Below are positions 1-8,084 of a stretch of DNA of 39,482 nucleotides, one piece after another. This stretch comes from Polyangiaceae bacterium (GTDB taxonomy: Bacteria; Myxococcota_A; Polyangia; Polyangiales; Polyangiaceae). Location of the stretch: contig WQYX01000035.1 in the NCBI GenBank assembly GCA_009781005.1, forward strand, positions 1-39,482, written 5' to 3'. Below the pieces are notes generated by a model that made no database searches, had not been told where the DNA came from, and was given only the letters and a program-made list of their open reading frames with translations. How positions within the stretch are numbered: the first letter of the stretch is position 1; each line of letters starts with the position of its first letter. Both the position numbers and the translations under genes were made by a program.

Positions 1-612
1 GCGCGCGATTTGGCCATTCGTTGGGATGAGAGCAATCCCAAAATTGGGATTGATCCGGATGTCTGCGTGCTCCGCCCCGCGCCGCCTCTGGAAAATGGAG
101 ATTTGCGCAGCGTTCGCACGTGGGTACCAGGTCATAAGGCGCCGATTTTTGCCGCTGAAGTGGTGAGCAATACGAATCCGCGCAAGGACTATGAGATGGC
201 GCCTGAGAAGTACGCGGCGAGCGGAACAGGGGAATTGTGCATCTTCGATCCGATGCTTGCGGGCCCCAAAAGCCACGGCGGGCCATATCGACTCCAGCTT
301 TGGCGCCGCGGCGAAAACGGGGAATTCAGGCGAGTTTATGCGGGCAGCGGTCCGGTCTATTCCCCTGCGCTCAATGGCTATCTTGTGCCTATCGAGAAAG
401 GCCGCAAGTTGCGAATTGCCGACGACGAGGCAGGCCTTCACTTGTGGCCCACCGCGGAAGAAGCCGCGCGCGCCGCGGAAGAAGCCGCGCGCGCCGCGGA
501 AGAAGCCGCACGCCTGGCCGAAGCGCAGGAGCGCGCAGCGAAAGAAGAGGCGCTCGTGCGCATCGCGTTGCTCGAAGCAGCTCTTCACAAAGCCACGAAG
601 GGGCGAGACTGA
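1..612 (+). CDS. Uma2 family (DUF820) endonuclease-like protein, 5' end outside window
   Basis: The reading frame is open from the first base, and a TTG at position 10 falls inside what looks like conserved Uma2 sequence, so the true start lies to the left. The visible part has the Uma2 core: the segment DPDVCVLRPAP, then EVVSNTNPRKDYEMAPEKY, then ELCIFDP, which match the strand-helix-strand of this PD-(D/E)xK-type restriction-like fold. The acidic residue of DPDV, the E of EVVS and the K of RKD are the likely catalytic set. The C-terminus (about residues 148-200) is an Ala/Glu/Arg-rich charged helix built from heptads, a tail often seen in this family. Substrate and role of Uma2 proteins are poorly defined; they are abundant and often multicopy in myxobacteria and cyanobacteria. 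Family assignment is fairly secure; activity is inferred. Confidence 0.8.
   Translation, partial: ARDLAIRWDESNPKIGIDPDVCVLRPAPPLENGDLRSVRTWVPGHKAPIFAAEVVSNTNPRKDYEMAPEKYAASGTGELCIFDPMLAGPKSHGGPYRLQLWRRGENGEFRRVYAGSGPVYSPALNGYLVPIEKGRKLRIADDEAGLHLWPTAEEAARAAEEAARAAEEAARLAEAQERAAKEEALVRIALLEAALHKATKGRD
454..516 (+). repeat. Three tandem 21-bp units encoding heptads
   Basis: Two identical 21-base units (454-474, 475-495) and a third with a few changes (496-516) are in frame with the Uma2 gene and each encode AEEAARA or AEEAARL. Each unit is one alpha-helical heptad, so copy number could change without shifting frame. Confidence 0.9.
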
Positions 613-640
613 CGCGAGCGGACGCCAAACATCGGTAGCG

Positions 641-1724
641 ATGATTTTCCTCAGCGGATTCGAGCCGATCGCGCTGGACGAGGCGGTAGAGATCTCTCCG
701 CGGAGTCGAAGATGGAAGGCGATCTCGCCGAGATCGCGACCATGCTTGATTGCGAGCCGCCGGTCCTGAAGTGGGCTGCGTCCCTTGCCCGAACGCTCGA
801 CTGGGGGCCGCTTCGAACACGGCTCCTCCGCGGATCGTCGCTCGCGAAGGCACCGTGGCACGAGGACGTCGCAAAGGTGGTCGCGGCGCAGTCGCCGGAA
901 GAGCGGACTCTGCTCGCGACCCTCGCAGCTTGCGACGCGCCGTTCGCGTGGGACGTCCTCGAGGCCGTCATTCCCGACGTCTCCATCGACGGGATCTGTC
1001 GGCTCGAAGATGCGCGCCTGCTCCGCCGAAGCGAGAGCGCAGGTGTCGTCGCGTTCGTGGTTCCGTACGCCATGCGCGCGCACTTGCAGGAAGAGCGCTC
1101 CGCCGCGGCGGAGCGCTGGCTCGACGCATGGGTGGCACGCGCCGAGGTCCTCCATCGAGCAGGCTACGGCCCGAGCGCGCGCGTGACGTTGGCCGAACTC
1201 CGCATCGCGGTGCCACTCGCCGCGCGCGCACTCTTCAGCGACGCGACCGCGGAGCGAGGTCTTTCGCTCTGGATCGCGACCTCGGACGCGACGTTCTTCG
1301 GCGACGCGATCGCGTTCGATGCGCCGGCGTTTTCACGAGCGGTTGCCGTTGCCGATGCTGCGGACGTGATCGAGCCACGCGTCCATGCGCGTCTCGTGGC
1401 AAGTCGCGCGCTGCTCGAACGAGGCGATCCGAAGGACGCGGGCTCATTCTCTCGAACGGCGAGACGCACGATCTCACGCGACATGGCCCGGTCCGGCGCA
1501 TCCTTTGGGCGCTCGCACGGCTGCACCAAGATCGCCCGGGCGCAGCGACGAGCACGCTCGACGTGATCGAGGCGGGCTGGGCGGGCGAAAAGATCCGGCA
1601 CGAAGCGGCGACATTGCGCGTGTACACGACGATCCGCCGCCTCCGCAGCTTCCTCGGCGACGCACTCGTCACGCGCGACGACGGATATCTATTCGATCCC
1701 GAGGTCGCGGTTCGCGTCGAGTGA
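641..1724 (+). pseudogene. Frameshifted relic of an ATPase/winged-helix regulator
   Basis: Coding-like sequence is split over at least three frames. A first piece near 650-690 reads SGFEPIALDEAVEI. The frame then shifts, and 712 to about 1440 reads a helical segment including EERTLLATLAACDAPFAWDV, which resembles the region after the P-loop ATPase in myxobacterial AfsR/LuxR-like regulators. A second shift near 1440 leads to a C-terminal winged-helix DNA-binding domain ending at 1724, with GPVRRILWALARLH and TLRVYTTIRRLRSFLGDAL. The Walker-type ATPase that normally precedes these parts is absent. The order of the pieces is the expected one, so I read this as a decayed gene, not three small genes. 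A sequencing error could explain one shift but not the missing N-terminus. Confidence 0.6.
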
Positions 1725-1730
1725 TGGGAT

Positions 1731-2042
1731 CTACCCACCGTCGACATCGGCATCGCCACCATCAGCATCATCAATGCCGGTTGCACATCGCCCATCCATG
1801 CAAGAGGCCCCCTCGCTCGTCCGGCAATCCGCATCTACTTGACAGGTTGCAAAGTCATCGCTCGATTCCGAAGGCGGGGGTTGGATCGATCCGCAGGTGC
1901 CTTCGTCGCACGTGAATGCAACCGGGCAGTCGGCGTCGACGGTACAGGACTCCATGCATGTTCCGACGCCATCCTGGTCAATTCGGCACCGTGCTTCGGT
2001 TCGGCAATCGAGATCGCGGATGCACAAACCACCCAACGACAT
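1731..2042 (-). CDS. Cysteine-rich DADC-repeat protein, probably a fragment
   Basis: The frame encodes spaced cysteines in the pattern seen in secreted myxobacterial proteins: CIRDLDC, CRIDQDGVGTC, CTVDADC, CQVDADC. It ends in an Asp/Gly-rich tail. The ATG at 2042 has no signal peptide after it. The same frame stays open upstream to about 2296 and reads KCKCNYKSGG just before the ATG, so the cysteine pattern starts upstream of any good start codon. I therefore suspect the 3' part of a larger surface or lipoprotein gene whose 5' end has been lost. It faces the regulator relic tail to tail with only six bases between. A real small protein cannot be excluded. Confidence 0.4.
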   Translation of the reverse strand: MSLGGLCIRDLDCRTEARCRIDQDGVGTCMESCTVDADCPVAFTCDEGTCGSIQPPPSESSDDFATCQVDADCRTSEGASCMDGRCATGIDDADGGDADVDGG

Positions 2043-2128
2043 AGGCGTAGGCTCAGACAGCGCATAGGTGCTGCTGCCACCAGACTTGTAATTGCACTTG
2101 CACTTGTCGTGATCGAACCGTGCGTGGT

Positions 2129-2350
2129 CCTCACGCGTCCTGCCGCCTCTTGGCGACCGAGGCCGATCCGACCGCGTATCCCATCCACTGGCGTGGAATC
2201 GAACCTCCGCTGACCGACGGTGCCATGGGCAGCCCCCTGCTCGTGCCGTTCGTGCACGAAGCGCTCGCGGGGCGCGGACCGTGCGTCGCCGACGTCATCG
2301 CGGCCCACTCCGTGGCACTCGCGGCGGACAGCATGCTCGACGAGCCGACT
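2129..2350 (+). pseudogene. Possible decayed enzyme fragment (oxidoreductase C-terminus-like)
   Basis: One plus-strand frame reads like real protein over roughly 70 residues, with ADPTAYPIHWRGIEPPL, then GSPLLVPFVHEALAGRGP and AAHSVALAADSMLDEPTAL. The pattern loosely resembles the C-terminal part of Gfo/Idh/MocA-type oxidoreductases, but I cannot assign it firmly. It has no start codon context, no N-terminal domain, and runs into the 3' end of the opposite-strand RCC1-like gene. This is the only content I see in the 319-base gap between the cysteine-rich fragment and that gene. Confidence 0.2.
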
Positions 2351-2361
2351 GCGCTTCGCGC

Positions 2362-3888
2362 TCATTCCGCGCCGTCGTCCGGGGCGGACGGATTGAGACC
2401 GTCGCACGGGGTATTCCACTCCGCGTTATGCGGGCAGGGAAATAGCGTGGTGTCCGCGTGACGGATCGAGACCGCCACGCGGGGGCCGTTGTGACGCACG
2501 CGCGCCCAGCACTTCATGTCGCCCGAGACGAGCGTGGCACAGTCGACGGCGTCGGCGCCGAGCGCGCGGAGGTACCAGGCGGTGCTACCGAAGACGTCGA
2601 AGACGGGCGCCGAGAGCGCGACGCGTTCGGCCTTTGGTTCGAAGGGCGGAGTCGGCGTTGCGCAGTCCTCGTGCGGTCCAATTCGAGCTTCGGAGTCCTC
2701 GGAACGACGTGCCCAATGAAAAAGCTCACCGCTCTCGGTGATCGCGTAGCCGTCGGTTGCGCCGAGCACCATGCGCGCGACTTTCGGCGGAAGACCCGCG
2801 ACCGCTGCTGAGCGCCAGGGCTGTTTCGGCGCGCAGAGGTTACGTTCCCAGCACCGTACGGCACCCGAGGCGAGCATCGCGCAGCCGCCCTCGTCGAAGC
2901 TGCCCTGATAGACGCGGCGTTCCGATTCGCGATCGGAGTAGCGATCGCGCTGATAGAGTGCCAGCGTTTGCGCCGGATCCGCGCCACCGAGGCCGGGGAC
3001 CGCCTCGAGCAGGCGTTCGAACGTGCGGCGAGCATCGTAACTCGGCTCGACAAGTGGGCCCATGGCCATCTGTCCGCTTATGCGAGAGCCGCCGCAGCGA
3101 ACATGGCTCTTGCCGCGGAGCTCGCACACGTCGTTCGAAGTCCCCAGCGATCGCGAGCACAAGATCGCGCCCGCACGCGTTCGGACGCAGAGCGTGAGCC
3201 ACGGCATCATCGCGATGTCGATAACATCATGAAGGTTGGGCACGGCGGCAGGGTGCGGGAGCACGGCCACTTCGACATTCTCGTTAAAGCCAAAGAGCGG
3301 TTCGCTCCAGCACCAGACGTCGCCGGTTTTCGTGAGCGCGCACGTCGCATCATCGCTCTCGGCGAGGCGCTCAATGGGCGGCAGCTTCTTTACCGCCTCG
3401 ATGCGTAGTGGCGTCTGCAAGACTTCCGGATCATCGTCATCATCGCTTTTTGGCGGCACAACCGTGATCGATCCGTCGGCGAGGAGCAGATACGGCGCCG
3501 CCTCCACGCTCCTCACATTCCGCGCTACCTCGCGAAGAGAATGTCGACGTTTGCCAATCCAGTCTTCGATGTCATGGCAAAACGCGACGCCGTCGCTGCG
3601 AAGCCAACAGTGCCGCCGCTTTGCCGCTTCAACGAGCCCGGCCATCCGTGGTTCGGGACTGCGCGGACTGCGGATCACTTTACGCCCGTCGGGCCAAAAG
3701 CATTCGACCGCGTGCCCGTCGTTGACGCAGAGCCCGCTTTCATATCCAAAGAGCCTTCGCTGAGGAGGCGACGGTGCCTCGACGCTCTCGTCCGCCTCTA
3801 TTTCCACGCCCGGCGATGGCAGCGACGGTTTCCGACAAGCGCCGAAGAGTCCGAAGAGAACGAGTGCGATGAGCGAAACGTGCCGCAT
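2362..3888 (-). CDS. RCC1-like repeat lipoprotein
   Basis: The 508-residue product starts with a lipoprotein signal peptide (LVLFGLFGAC, lipobox cysteine at about residue 18), so it should be anchored in the envelope. The rest contains repeated short blades of the type CALTKTGDVWCW, GCAMLASGAVRCW and DCATLVSGDMKCW. This Cys-x-L-x(2)-G-x-V/M-x-C-W pattern is typical of the RCC1/BLIP-II-like beta-propeller repeats common in myxobacterial secreted proteins. Blades are separated by variable loops, one holding a run of five aspartates near residue 150. Ligand is unknown. The next two minus-strand genes upstream are also lipoproteins and the gap to the first is 15 bases, so co-transcription is likely. 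Confidence 0.75.
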   Translation of the reverse strand: MRHVSLIALVLFGLFGACRKPSLPSPGVEIEADESVEAPSPPQRRLFGYESGLCVNDGHAVECFWPDGRKVIRSPRSPEPRMAGLVEAAKRRHCWLRSDGVAFCHDIEDWIGKRRHSLREVARNVRSVEAAPYLLLADGSITVVPPKSDDDDDPEVLQTPLRIEAVKKLPPIERLAESDDATCALTKTGDVWCWSEPLFGFNENVEVAVLPHPAAVPNLHDVIDIAMMPWLTLCVRTRAGAILCSRSLGTSNDVCELRGKSHVRCGGSRISGQMAMGPLVEPSYDARRTFERLLEAVPGLGGADPAQTLALYQRDRYSDRESERRVYQGSFDEGGCAMLASGAVRCWERNLCAPKQPWRSAAVAGLPPKVARMVLGATDGYAITESGELFHWARRSEDSEARIGPHEDCATPTPPFEPKAERVALSAPVFDVFGSTAWYLRALGADAVDCATLVSGDMKCWARVRHNGPRVAVSIRHADTTLFPCPHNAEWNTPCDGLNPSAPDDGAE

Positions 3889-3903
3889 CGAATACTCCGC
3901 GCG

Positions 3904-4551
3904 TCACGAAATCCAACGCATCTCGTCTTTGGTCACTGTCCAGCCGTCCGCTTTGCGCTCAAGATAGTAGTCGTTTCCCGAAGCCGACATGCTCGCCTCG
4001 TTGTAGCCACCGCTCACGACCGGGTGGTTTGCATCCACCCAGCGGATTGCGTCGACGCGAAGAATGATCCCTGGGCCACCGTTCGATTTGTCGCGAACGT
4101 TGCAAGCGTTGCATGAGACATCGTCGCAGGCGCTCACGGGTTTGACCGGGATCTTGTTGCCGTTGAAGCGTGCGAGGAACGCAGGCGGCGGATCGGCGTT
4201 GCCTGGGAATTTGATGCAAAATACACGCGAGCTCTGCTGAAGCATCGACGCGTTGTGGTGGAACATGTACCGGAGCGCGCTCTCGTAGACGTTTTCTTCG
4301 TCCGCCGGTGTGATGCCGGGCGGCGCGACGCTCGTAGCAGGCGCGGGCGGCGCGAGCCCAAACGATGTCATGCCGAGCGGCGCCTTCGACGTCGCGCTGG
4401 CCGAAGACGAGGCGGCGAGTTCCACGGTTCCCGCGTCTGCACTCGCAACGTTCGCGCTGGCTGCCGGAGTTGGATTGGAAGACGGCGACGACGACCCGCG
4501 CGTGCATCCGAAGAGCATCACCACAATCCCGAAGAGCCAATATGTGCGCAT
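3904..4551 (-). CDS. Lipoprotein of unknown function
   Basis: The 215-residue product has a lipoprotein signal (LFGIVVMLFGC) followed by a low-complexity Ser/Ala/Pro/Thr linker to about residue 80. A compact C-terminal domain then starts at ENVYESALRYMFHHNAS and contains three cysteines in CDDVSCNAC that could form disulfides. It ends with GNDYYLERKADGWTVTKDE, which resembles the last strands of an NTF2/DUF4440-like fold where the final strand carries the W-x-V motif. I do not recognise a named family and no catalytic residues are evident. It lies 15 bases upstream of the RCC1-like gene on the same strand. Confidence 0.65.
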   Translation of the reverse strand: MRTYWLFGIVVMLFGCTRGSSSPSSNPTPAASANVASADAGTVELAASSSASATSKAPLGMTSFGLAPPAPATSVAPPGITPADEENVYESALRYMFHHNASMLQQSSRVFCIKFPGNADPPPAFLARFNGNKIPVKPVSACDDVSCNACNVRDKSNGGPGIILRVDAIRWVDANHPVVSGGYNEASMSASGNDYYLERKADGWTVTKDEMRWIS

Positions 4552-4608
4552 TCCCCCACTACGCGCGGCAACCCGCCAAAGTTCTAGAAAGAAAGCGATG
4601 GCGCCGGA

Positions 4609-5064
4609 TCAATCCACCTTGTGGCAGCCGCCGCAGCCGAAGCCCTTGTGCGTGGCCGGATCATAGGGCTTCTCGTTCATGACTGCGGCCATCGCGGGCG
4701 TGACCTTTTCGCTCATGAACTTGGTCACGGCGGGCTTTGCAGCCTTCAGCTTTTCGAAGCCACCGCCAGAGAGTGTGAGCGGGCGCAGGAACATGTGTGG
4801 ATCCTGCTTCTTGTCGCCATGACAGGACTTGCAGCCGAAGTCGGCGTACTTCTGGGCATCCTCTTCCTGGAAGACTTTCTTCATGGCAGGCGTGACCACG
4901 GTCTTCATGTGATCGAGCCTCTGCTCCTTGGTCATGGTGGAATAGAGGGCGGTGGCCGGCGCAGCCGGTTCTGCGGGCGCGGGTGGCGTGGCCGGCTCCG
5001 GCGCGGCCGGACCGCAGGCGATGAGAGCAAGAGTGAGGGACGTGACGAGGCTCGAGATACGCAT
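4609..5064 (-). CDS. Di-haem c-type cytochrome lipoprotein
   Basis: From the ATG at 5064 the product is about 151 residues. It begins MRISSLVTSLTLALIACG, a lipoprotein signal with lipobox LIAC, then a Pro/Ala linker. Two CxxCH haem-binding motifs follow, CKSCH in the middle and CGGCH six residues from the C-terminus. The repeated phrases TPAMKKVFQEEDAQKY and TPAMAAVMNEKPYDPA suggest an internal duplication, each half carrying one haem. The open frame extends to 5151, but only the start at 5064 gives a signal peptide at the N-terminus. The likely role is periplasmic electron transfer. No partner oxidase or reductase is adjacent. Confidence 0.8.
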   Translation of the reverse strand: MRISSLVTSLTLALIACGPAAPEPATPPAPAEPAAPATALYSTMTKEQRLDHMKTVVTPAMKKVFQEEDAQKYADFGCKSCHGDKKQDPHMFLRPLTLSGGGFEKLKAAKPAVTKFMSEKVTPAMAAVMNEKPYDPATHKGFGCGGCHKVD

Positions 5065-5110
5065 GCGGCAACTCTTTATCCGAGCACCGAGCTCAAGGCT
5101 AGGCATGTCG

Positions 5111-5284
5111 CTAGATTCTGGACCGATGCGGCGAGTTACGGCACCCGCCACCCCCAGCGGCCTTCATGCTGGTGCCGAACTGCAGCACCTCCACCTCGTA
5201 GTCCGTCCCGCATTCCTCCAGCATCCAGCGCGCCATGCGGCCACGCGACCAGGGGTGAGTGTAGAGGGTGATGGTGGCGCTCAT
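5111..5284 (-). pseudogene. Glutathione S-transferase N-terminal stump
   Basis: From the ATG at 5284 the frame reads MSATITLYTHPWSRGRMARW and continues to LQFGTSMKA. This is the thioredoxin-like N-terminal beta-alpha-beta of a glutathione S-transferase, including the position of the Ser/Tyr that contacts glutathione. After about 43 residues the homology stops and the frame runs through Gly/Arg-rich sequence to a stop at 5111. The rest of the thioredoxin fold and the whole helical domain are missing. The ribosome binding site GGAAAGGA sits about six bases before the ATG, so the 5' end looks intact and the 3' part has been deleted, with the break near 5156. Confidence 0.7.
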
Positions 5285-5331
5285 GTTCGTCCTTTCCGAT
5301 GGAGAGAGACGCACAATCTATACACTAAAAT

Positions 5332-5367
5332 CGTTATACGTAGCTTTATGATACTCTGCGTATAACG
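5332..5367. promoter_or_regulatory. 9-bp inverted repeat overlapping a gene start
   Basis: CGTTATACG (5332-5340) and CGTATAACG (5359-5367) are perfect inverted copies separated by 18 bases, in an AT-rich island between the GST stump and the nucleotidyltransferase. The right arm ends one base before the GTG start of the latter. A TATGAT sequence at 5347-5352 sits between the arms and could be a -10 element. This looks like an operator. As RNA the arms could also pair and block translation of the downstream gene, which has no visible ribosome binding site. Confidence 0.55.
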
Positions 5368-5368
5368 C

Positions 5369-6412
5369 GTGACTCCCCTTCCCATCCTCACGCAGACGGC
5401 GTACGCGGAGCTCCTCGACCAGCTCACGGTGCTCGACGCGCAGCGCTCGATTGGACACGCACCGGGGACGTTCATCACGAAGACTATCCGCGAGCGAACG
5501 TACTTCTACTTTCAGTATTCGACGCCGGAGGGCGGCACCAAGCAGGCATACGTGGGACCCGCGCGGCCGGAGCTTGCAGCGCTCGTCCGACGATTCGCGA
5601 GGGAACGCGACGCGATCCGCGCCGACCGCGAGCGCATCCTCGCGCTGTCGGCGATGCTTCGCGCCGGTGGCGCCGCGACTACCGACGCTTCATCCGCACG
5701 CGTCATCGGCGCGCTCGCCAACGCCGGCGTGTTCAAACTCGGCGGCGTCCTGGTAGGGACACATGCGTTCCTCGTTCTCGGAAACGTACTCGGCGTGAGA
5801 TGGACGGGCGGTCATGATCGCACCGACGACATCGATCCCGCGACGACGCGCACACTCGAGATCGCCGTACCGGAGCTCGAAGCGAACATTCCAAGTGCCC
5901 TCGAGAACCTCGGCATGGGGTTCCTTCCTGTCCCCGGATTCTCACCGAAACATCCGTCAACATCGTTCCACGTACGCCGGCGGGGTCTTCGCCTCGACCT
6001 CGTGACACCGGCGAAGACTGGGCGCAACGGGGTGGACGGCCCGATCCCCATCCCGCGCTTCAACGCCGCCGCCGCTCCCGTCCGCTACCTCGATTACGCC
6101 ATCGAAGATGCCGCAACGGCCGCAGTGGTCAACGGCGGCGGCATCCTCGTCCGCGTCCCCGAGCCCGCTCGCTTCGCGATCCATAAGCTTCTCGTCGCGC
6201 AAGACCGCCCGGTCACGTTCCAGACGAAGTCGCGCAAGGATCTCGCGCAGGCGGCGGCACTCATCGAAGCTCTCGAGGAGCTCCGCCCGGGCGATCTCCC
6301 GATCGCGCTCGCGCACGCGAAGACGCGCGGACAGCGGTGGATTCGAGCGCTCAACGCCGCGCGAAAGCTCCTCGCACACCACTATCCCCACGCAGCAGCA
6401 CTCCTCGCTTGA
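5369..6412 (+). CDS. GSU2403-family nucleotidyltransferase-fold protein
   Basis: The 347-residue product matches the GSU2403 nucleotidyltransferase-fold family (PF12281). It has an N-terminal helical segment, then YFQYSTPEGGTKQAYVGP, then the core RVIGALANAGVFKLGGVLVG. Next come the acidic motif TDDIDPA, which would be the metal-binding pair, and LRLDLVTP, which would be the third acidic position. C-terminal FAIHKLLVAQDRP and SRKDLAQAAALIEAL are typical of the AbiEii-like/minimal nucleotidyltransferase group. The GTG start at 5369 has no Shine-Dalgarno and lies next to the inverted repeat. Relatives include antitoxin- or toxin-linked transferases, but no partner gene is visible here. It ends eight bases before a convergent gene. 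Family call is firm; substrate unknown. Confidence 0.8.
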   Translation: MTPLPILTQTAYAELLDQLTVLDAQRSIGHAPGTFITKTIRERTYFYFQYSTPEGGTKQAYVGPARPELAALVRRFARERDAIRADRERILALSAMLRAGGAATTDASSARVIGALANAGVFKLGGVLVGTHAFLVLGNVLGVRWTGGHDRTDDIDPATTRTLEIAVPELEANIPSALENLGMGFLPVPGFSPKHPSTSFHVRRRGLRLDLVTPAKTGRNGVDGPIPIPRFNAAAAPVRYLDYAIEDAATAAVVNGGGILVRVPEPARFAIHKLLVAQDRPVTFQTKSRKDLAQAAALIEALEELRPGDLPIALAHAKTRGQRWIRALNAARKLLAHHYPHAAALLA

Positions 6413-6419
6413 TGCGCAA

Positions 6420-7727
6420 TTACTTACCGAGGCCGAGCTCGCCAGCATGCGCCTTCGTCTTTTGGAGGAGGGCGGTGCGCTCGGCTTTGCGCTTGTCGAT
6501 GAAGGTCACGAGCGTCGTCTCGAAGCGATCGAGCTCACCGCGGCAGGTTGCCTGCGTTTTGACGGCAAAGCCCTTTGCGTCCTGCAACGTGAATCTCCCG
6601 ATCTCGATCTTCGCGTTGGCGGGTTTCCACACGCGTTGTGCGCAGGCGTTCCACGCGCCGTCGATCTTCTCGAGCTCGGTCCGCACGGTCTTCGCAGCGG
6701 GATCGAAGTTTCCGAGCATGCCGACTGCCGTGTAGTCGAGGAAGGGATCCTGCACCTCCTTCGGCCAACCGGATGACGGGCCCGTTCCCGCCTCGATCGG
6801 AGAGCCCTTCTCTCCGGCGGAATTGAAGGCATTGAGGTTGACGTCGTAGCGACCGCCGTCAAAGGTGACGAGGATCACCGAGTTGTCGTCGACCTCCCAA
6901 ATGAGGCCGGGGGTGCCGGATGCGAGCGGTGGGGTGTCCGTGCGATCGACGATGACGTGATTGCCCATCGACTGTGCGTCCGAGTAGCCGCGCGTGCGAG
7001 CGCCATAGACGGCGAGCTTCTTGTGCTTGGCCTCCTCCTTTTCGTCCGTCGCCCAGTTCTGCCGGCCGAAAGCGGGACTCGAAGCGTTGCTCGGACCGAA
7101 CGTGATCTTCGGAGGGAAACCGTCCTTGTCGTTCTTGACGTAGTGCACGAACATCGCCTTGTCGGCCTTCGCGTACGCTTCGGCGATCTTGTCGAGGCGG
7201 CTCGCGTCCTCAAGTTTGAACTCGGGAAAGCGCTTCATCACGCTCTGCGCTGCGAGCGCATCGGATTGGGCCTTCCACGGAGCCTCGGACTTCTTTGGCG
7301 CTCCGGCGATGGTTGCCGCGCCGAGCGGCGCCGCATCTCGGTCGTTCGTCACGCGCAGCTCGTCGGTCCCCACGAAGTAGGTGAGCAAACCTCCGGGCGA
7401 GAGGAACAAGCGCGGCTTATTGCTTGGATCCACGAGGCGATATCCGTCGAGTCCGCCCCGCGTCCGAACTTCTTCTTCGGTGAGTTCGATGACGTCGTTC
7501 GTCCCGTCGACCTTGAGTTTGGCCTTCGCGCCGGTGCGATCAAGCACGAAGCCGTGCCTGCCGTCGGCGGTCGAGAAGTGTCCGAGCTTCACCTGGCCCG
7601 TCGTTGATGCAGCGGTAGTATCGGCGGGGGGCGAAGTCGGATGCGTATCCGTTGGAGGCTTGCTGCCGCCGCAAGCGGCGATGCTGACGGTGACGAGGGC
7701 GAGAGCGAACGATGAGCGCATATGCAT
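6420..7727 (-). CDS. Large lipoprotein of unknown function
   Basis: From the ATG at 7727 (a second ATG at 7721 is equally possible) the product is about 435 residues. It has a lipoprotein signal, SSFALALVTVSIAAC, and a Pro/Thr linker. The first part of the mature protein (DGRHGFVLDRTGAKAKLKVD, then DGYRLVDPSNKPRLFLSPGG) looks like short beta repeats. The second part is helical and Lys-rich. It ends in a charged helix. GGAGAA lies about ten bases before 7727. I recognise no domain. Similar long lipoproteins with no assigned function are common in myxobacteria. The 3' end faces the nucleotidyltransferase gene. Confidence 0.65.
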   Translation of the reverse strand: MHMRSSFALALVTVSIAACGGSKPPTDTHPTSPPADTTAASTTGQVKLGHFSTADGRHGFVLDRTGAKAKLKVDGTNDVIELTEEEVRTRGGLDGYRLVDPSNKPRLFLSPGGLLTYFVGTDELRVTNDRDAAPLGAATIAGAPKKSEAPWKAQSDALAAQSVMKRFPEFKLEDASRLDKIAEAYAKADKAMFVHYVKNDKDGFPPKITFGPSNASSPAFGRQNWATDEKEEAKHKKLAVYGARTRGYSDAQSMGNHVIVDRTDTPPLASGTPGLIWEVDDNSVILVTFDGGRYDVNLNAFNSAGEKGSPIEAGTGPSSGWPKEVQDPFLDYTAVGMLGNFDPAAKTVRTELEKIDGAWNACAQRVWKPANAKIEIGRFTLQDAKGFAVKTQATCRGELDRFETTLVTFIDKRKAERTALLQKTKAHAGELGLGK

Positions 7728-8084
7728 GTGGGTCGTGTTCTCCGCGTACGAGGCTACACAGGGCACGTTGGGTCCCACAACTTTAAAGTCGCTGCGCCCC
7801 TTTGGCGATCGCCGCCTCGGGTCCGGAATCTAGGGATAGTCCCTACAACGCAACGGAGTGAGTCTGAGTGAGCCACGGATTTCGGGCTCGACGCAAGTGG
7901 GGGCCGCCATCATTTCCTTGTCGGCAACTGCAGCATTGCGCAGCATAAGAGTACAAAGGCGCTGTTCTTTTTACTGAATCAAATTTCTATTTTAGACTCA
8001 CTCTCCAGCAACGGAGCGGGCTCCAGATGGAGCTGCGCCCAGTGCCATGGAAATGGAACATCGATGAGACATGCGAGGATTGTA
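7728..8084. other. Intergenic region with a short palindrome
   Basis: These 357 bases separate two divergent genes, so both promoters should be here. TAGGGA (7831-7836) and TCCCTA (7840-7845) form a six-base palindrome around TAG. The stretch 7965-8000 is AT-rich (ACTGAATCAAATTTCTATTTTA) and is the best place for the promoter of the cellulase-type gene. No open frame with coding character is seen. Confidence 0.4.

Noticed and set aside
454-516. A CRISPR or minisatellite locus
   Set aside because: The three units are in frame and encode one helical heptad each. They are part of the Uma2 tail.
2187-2210. A tRNA-like T-arm on the minus strand (GGTTCGATTCC)
   Set aside because: The flanking bases do not form a proper T-stem, and no acceptor, D or anticodon arms could be placed around it.
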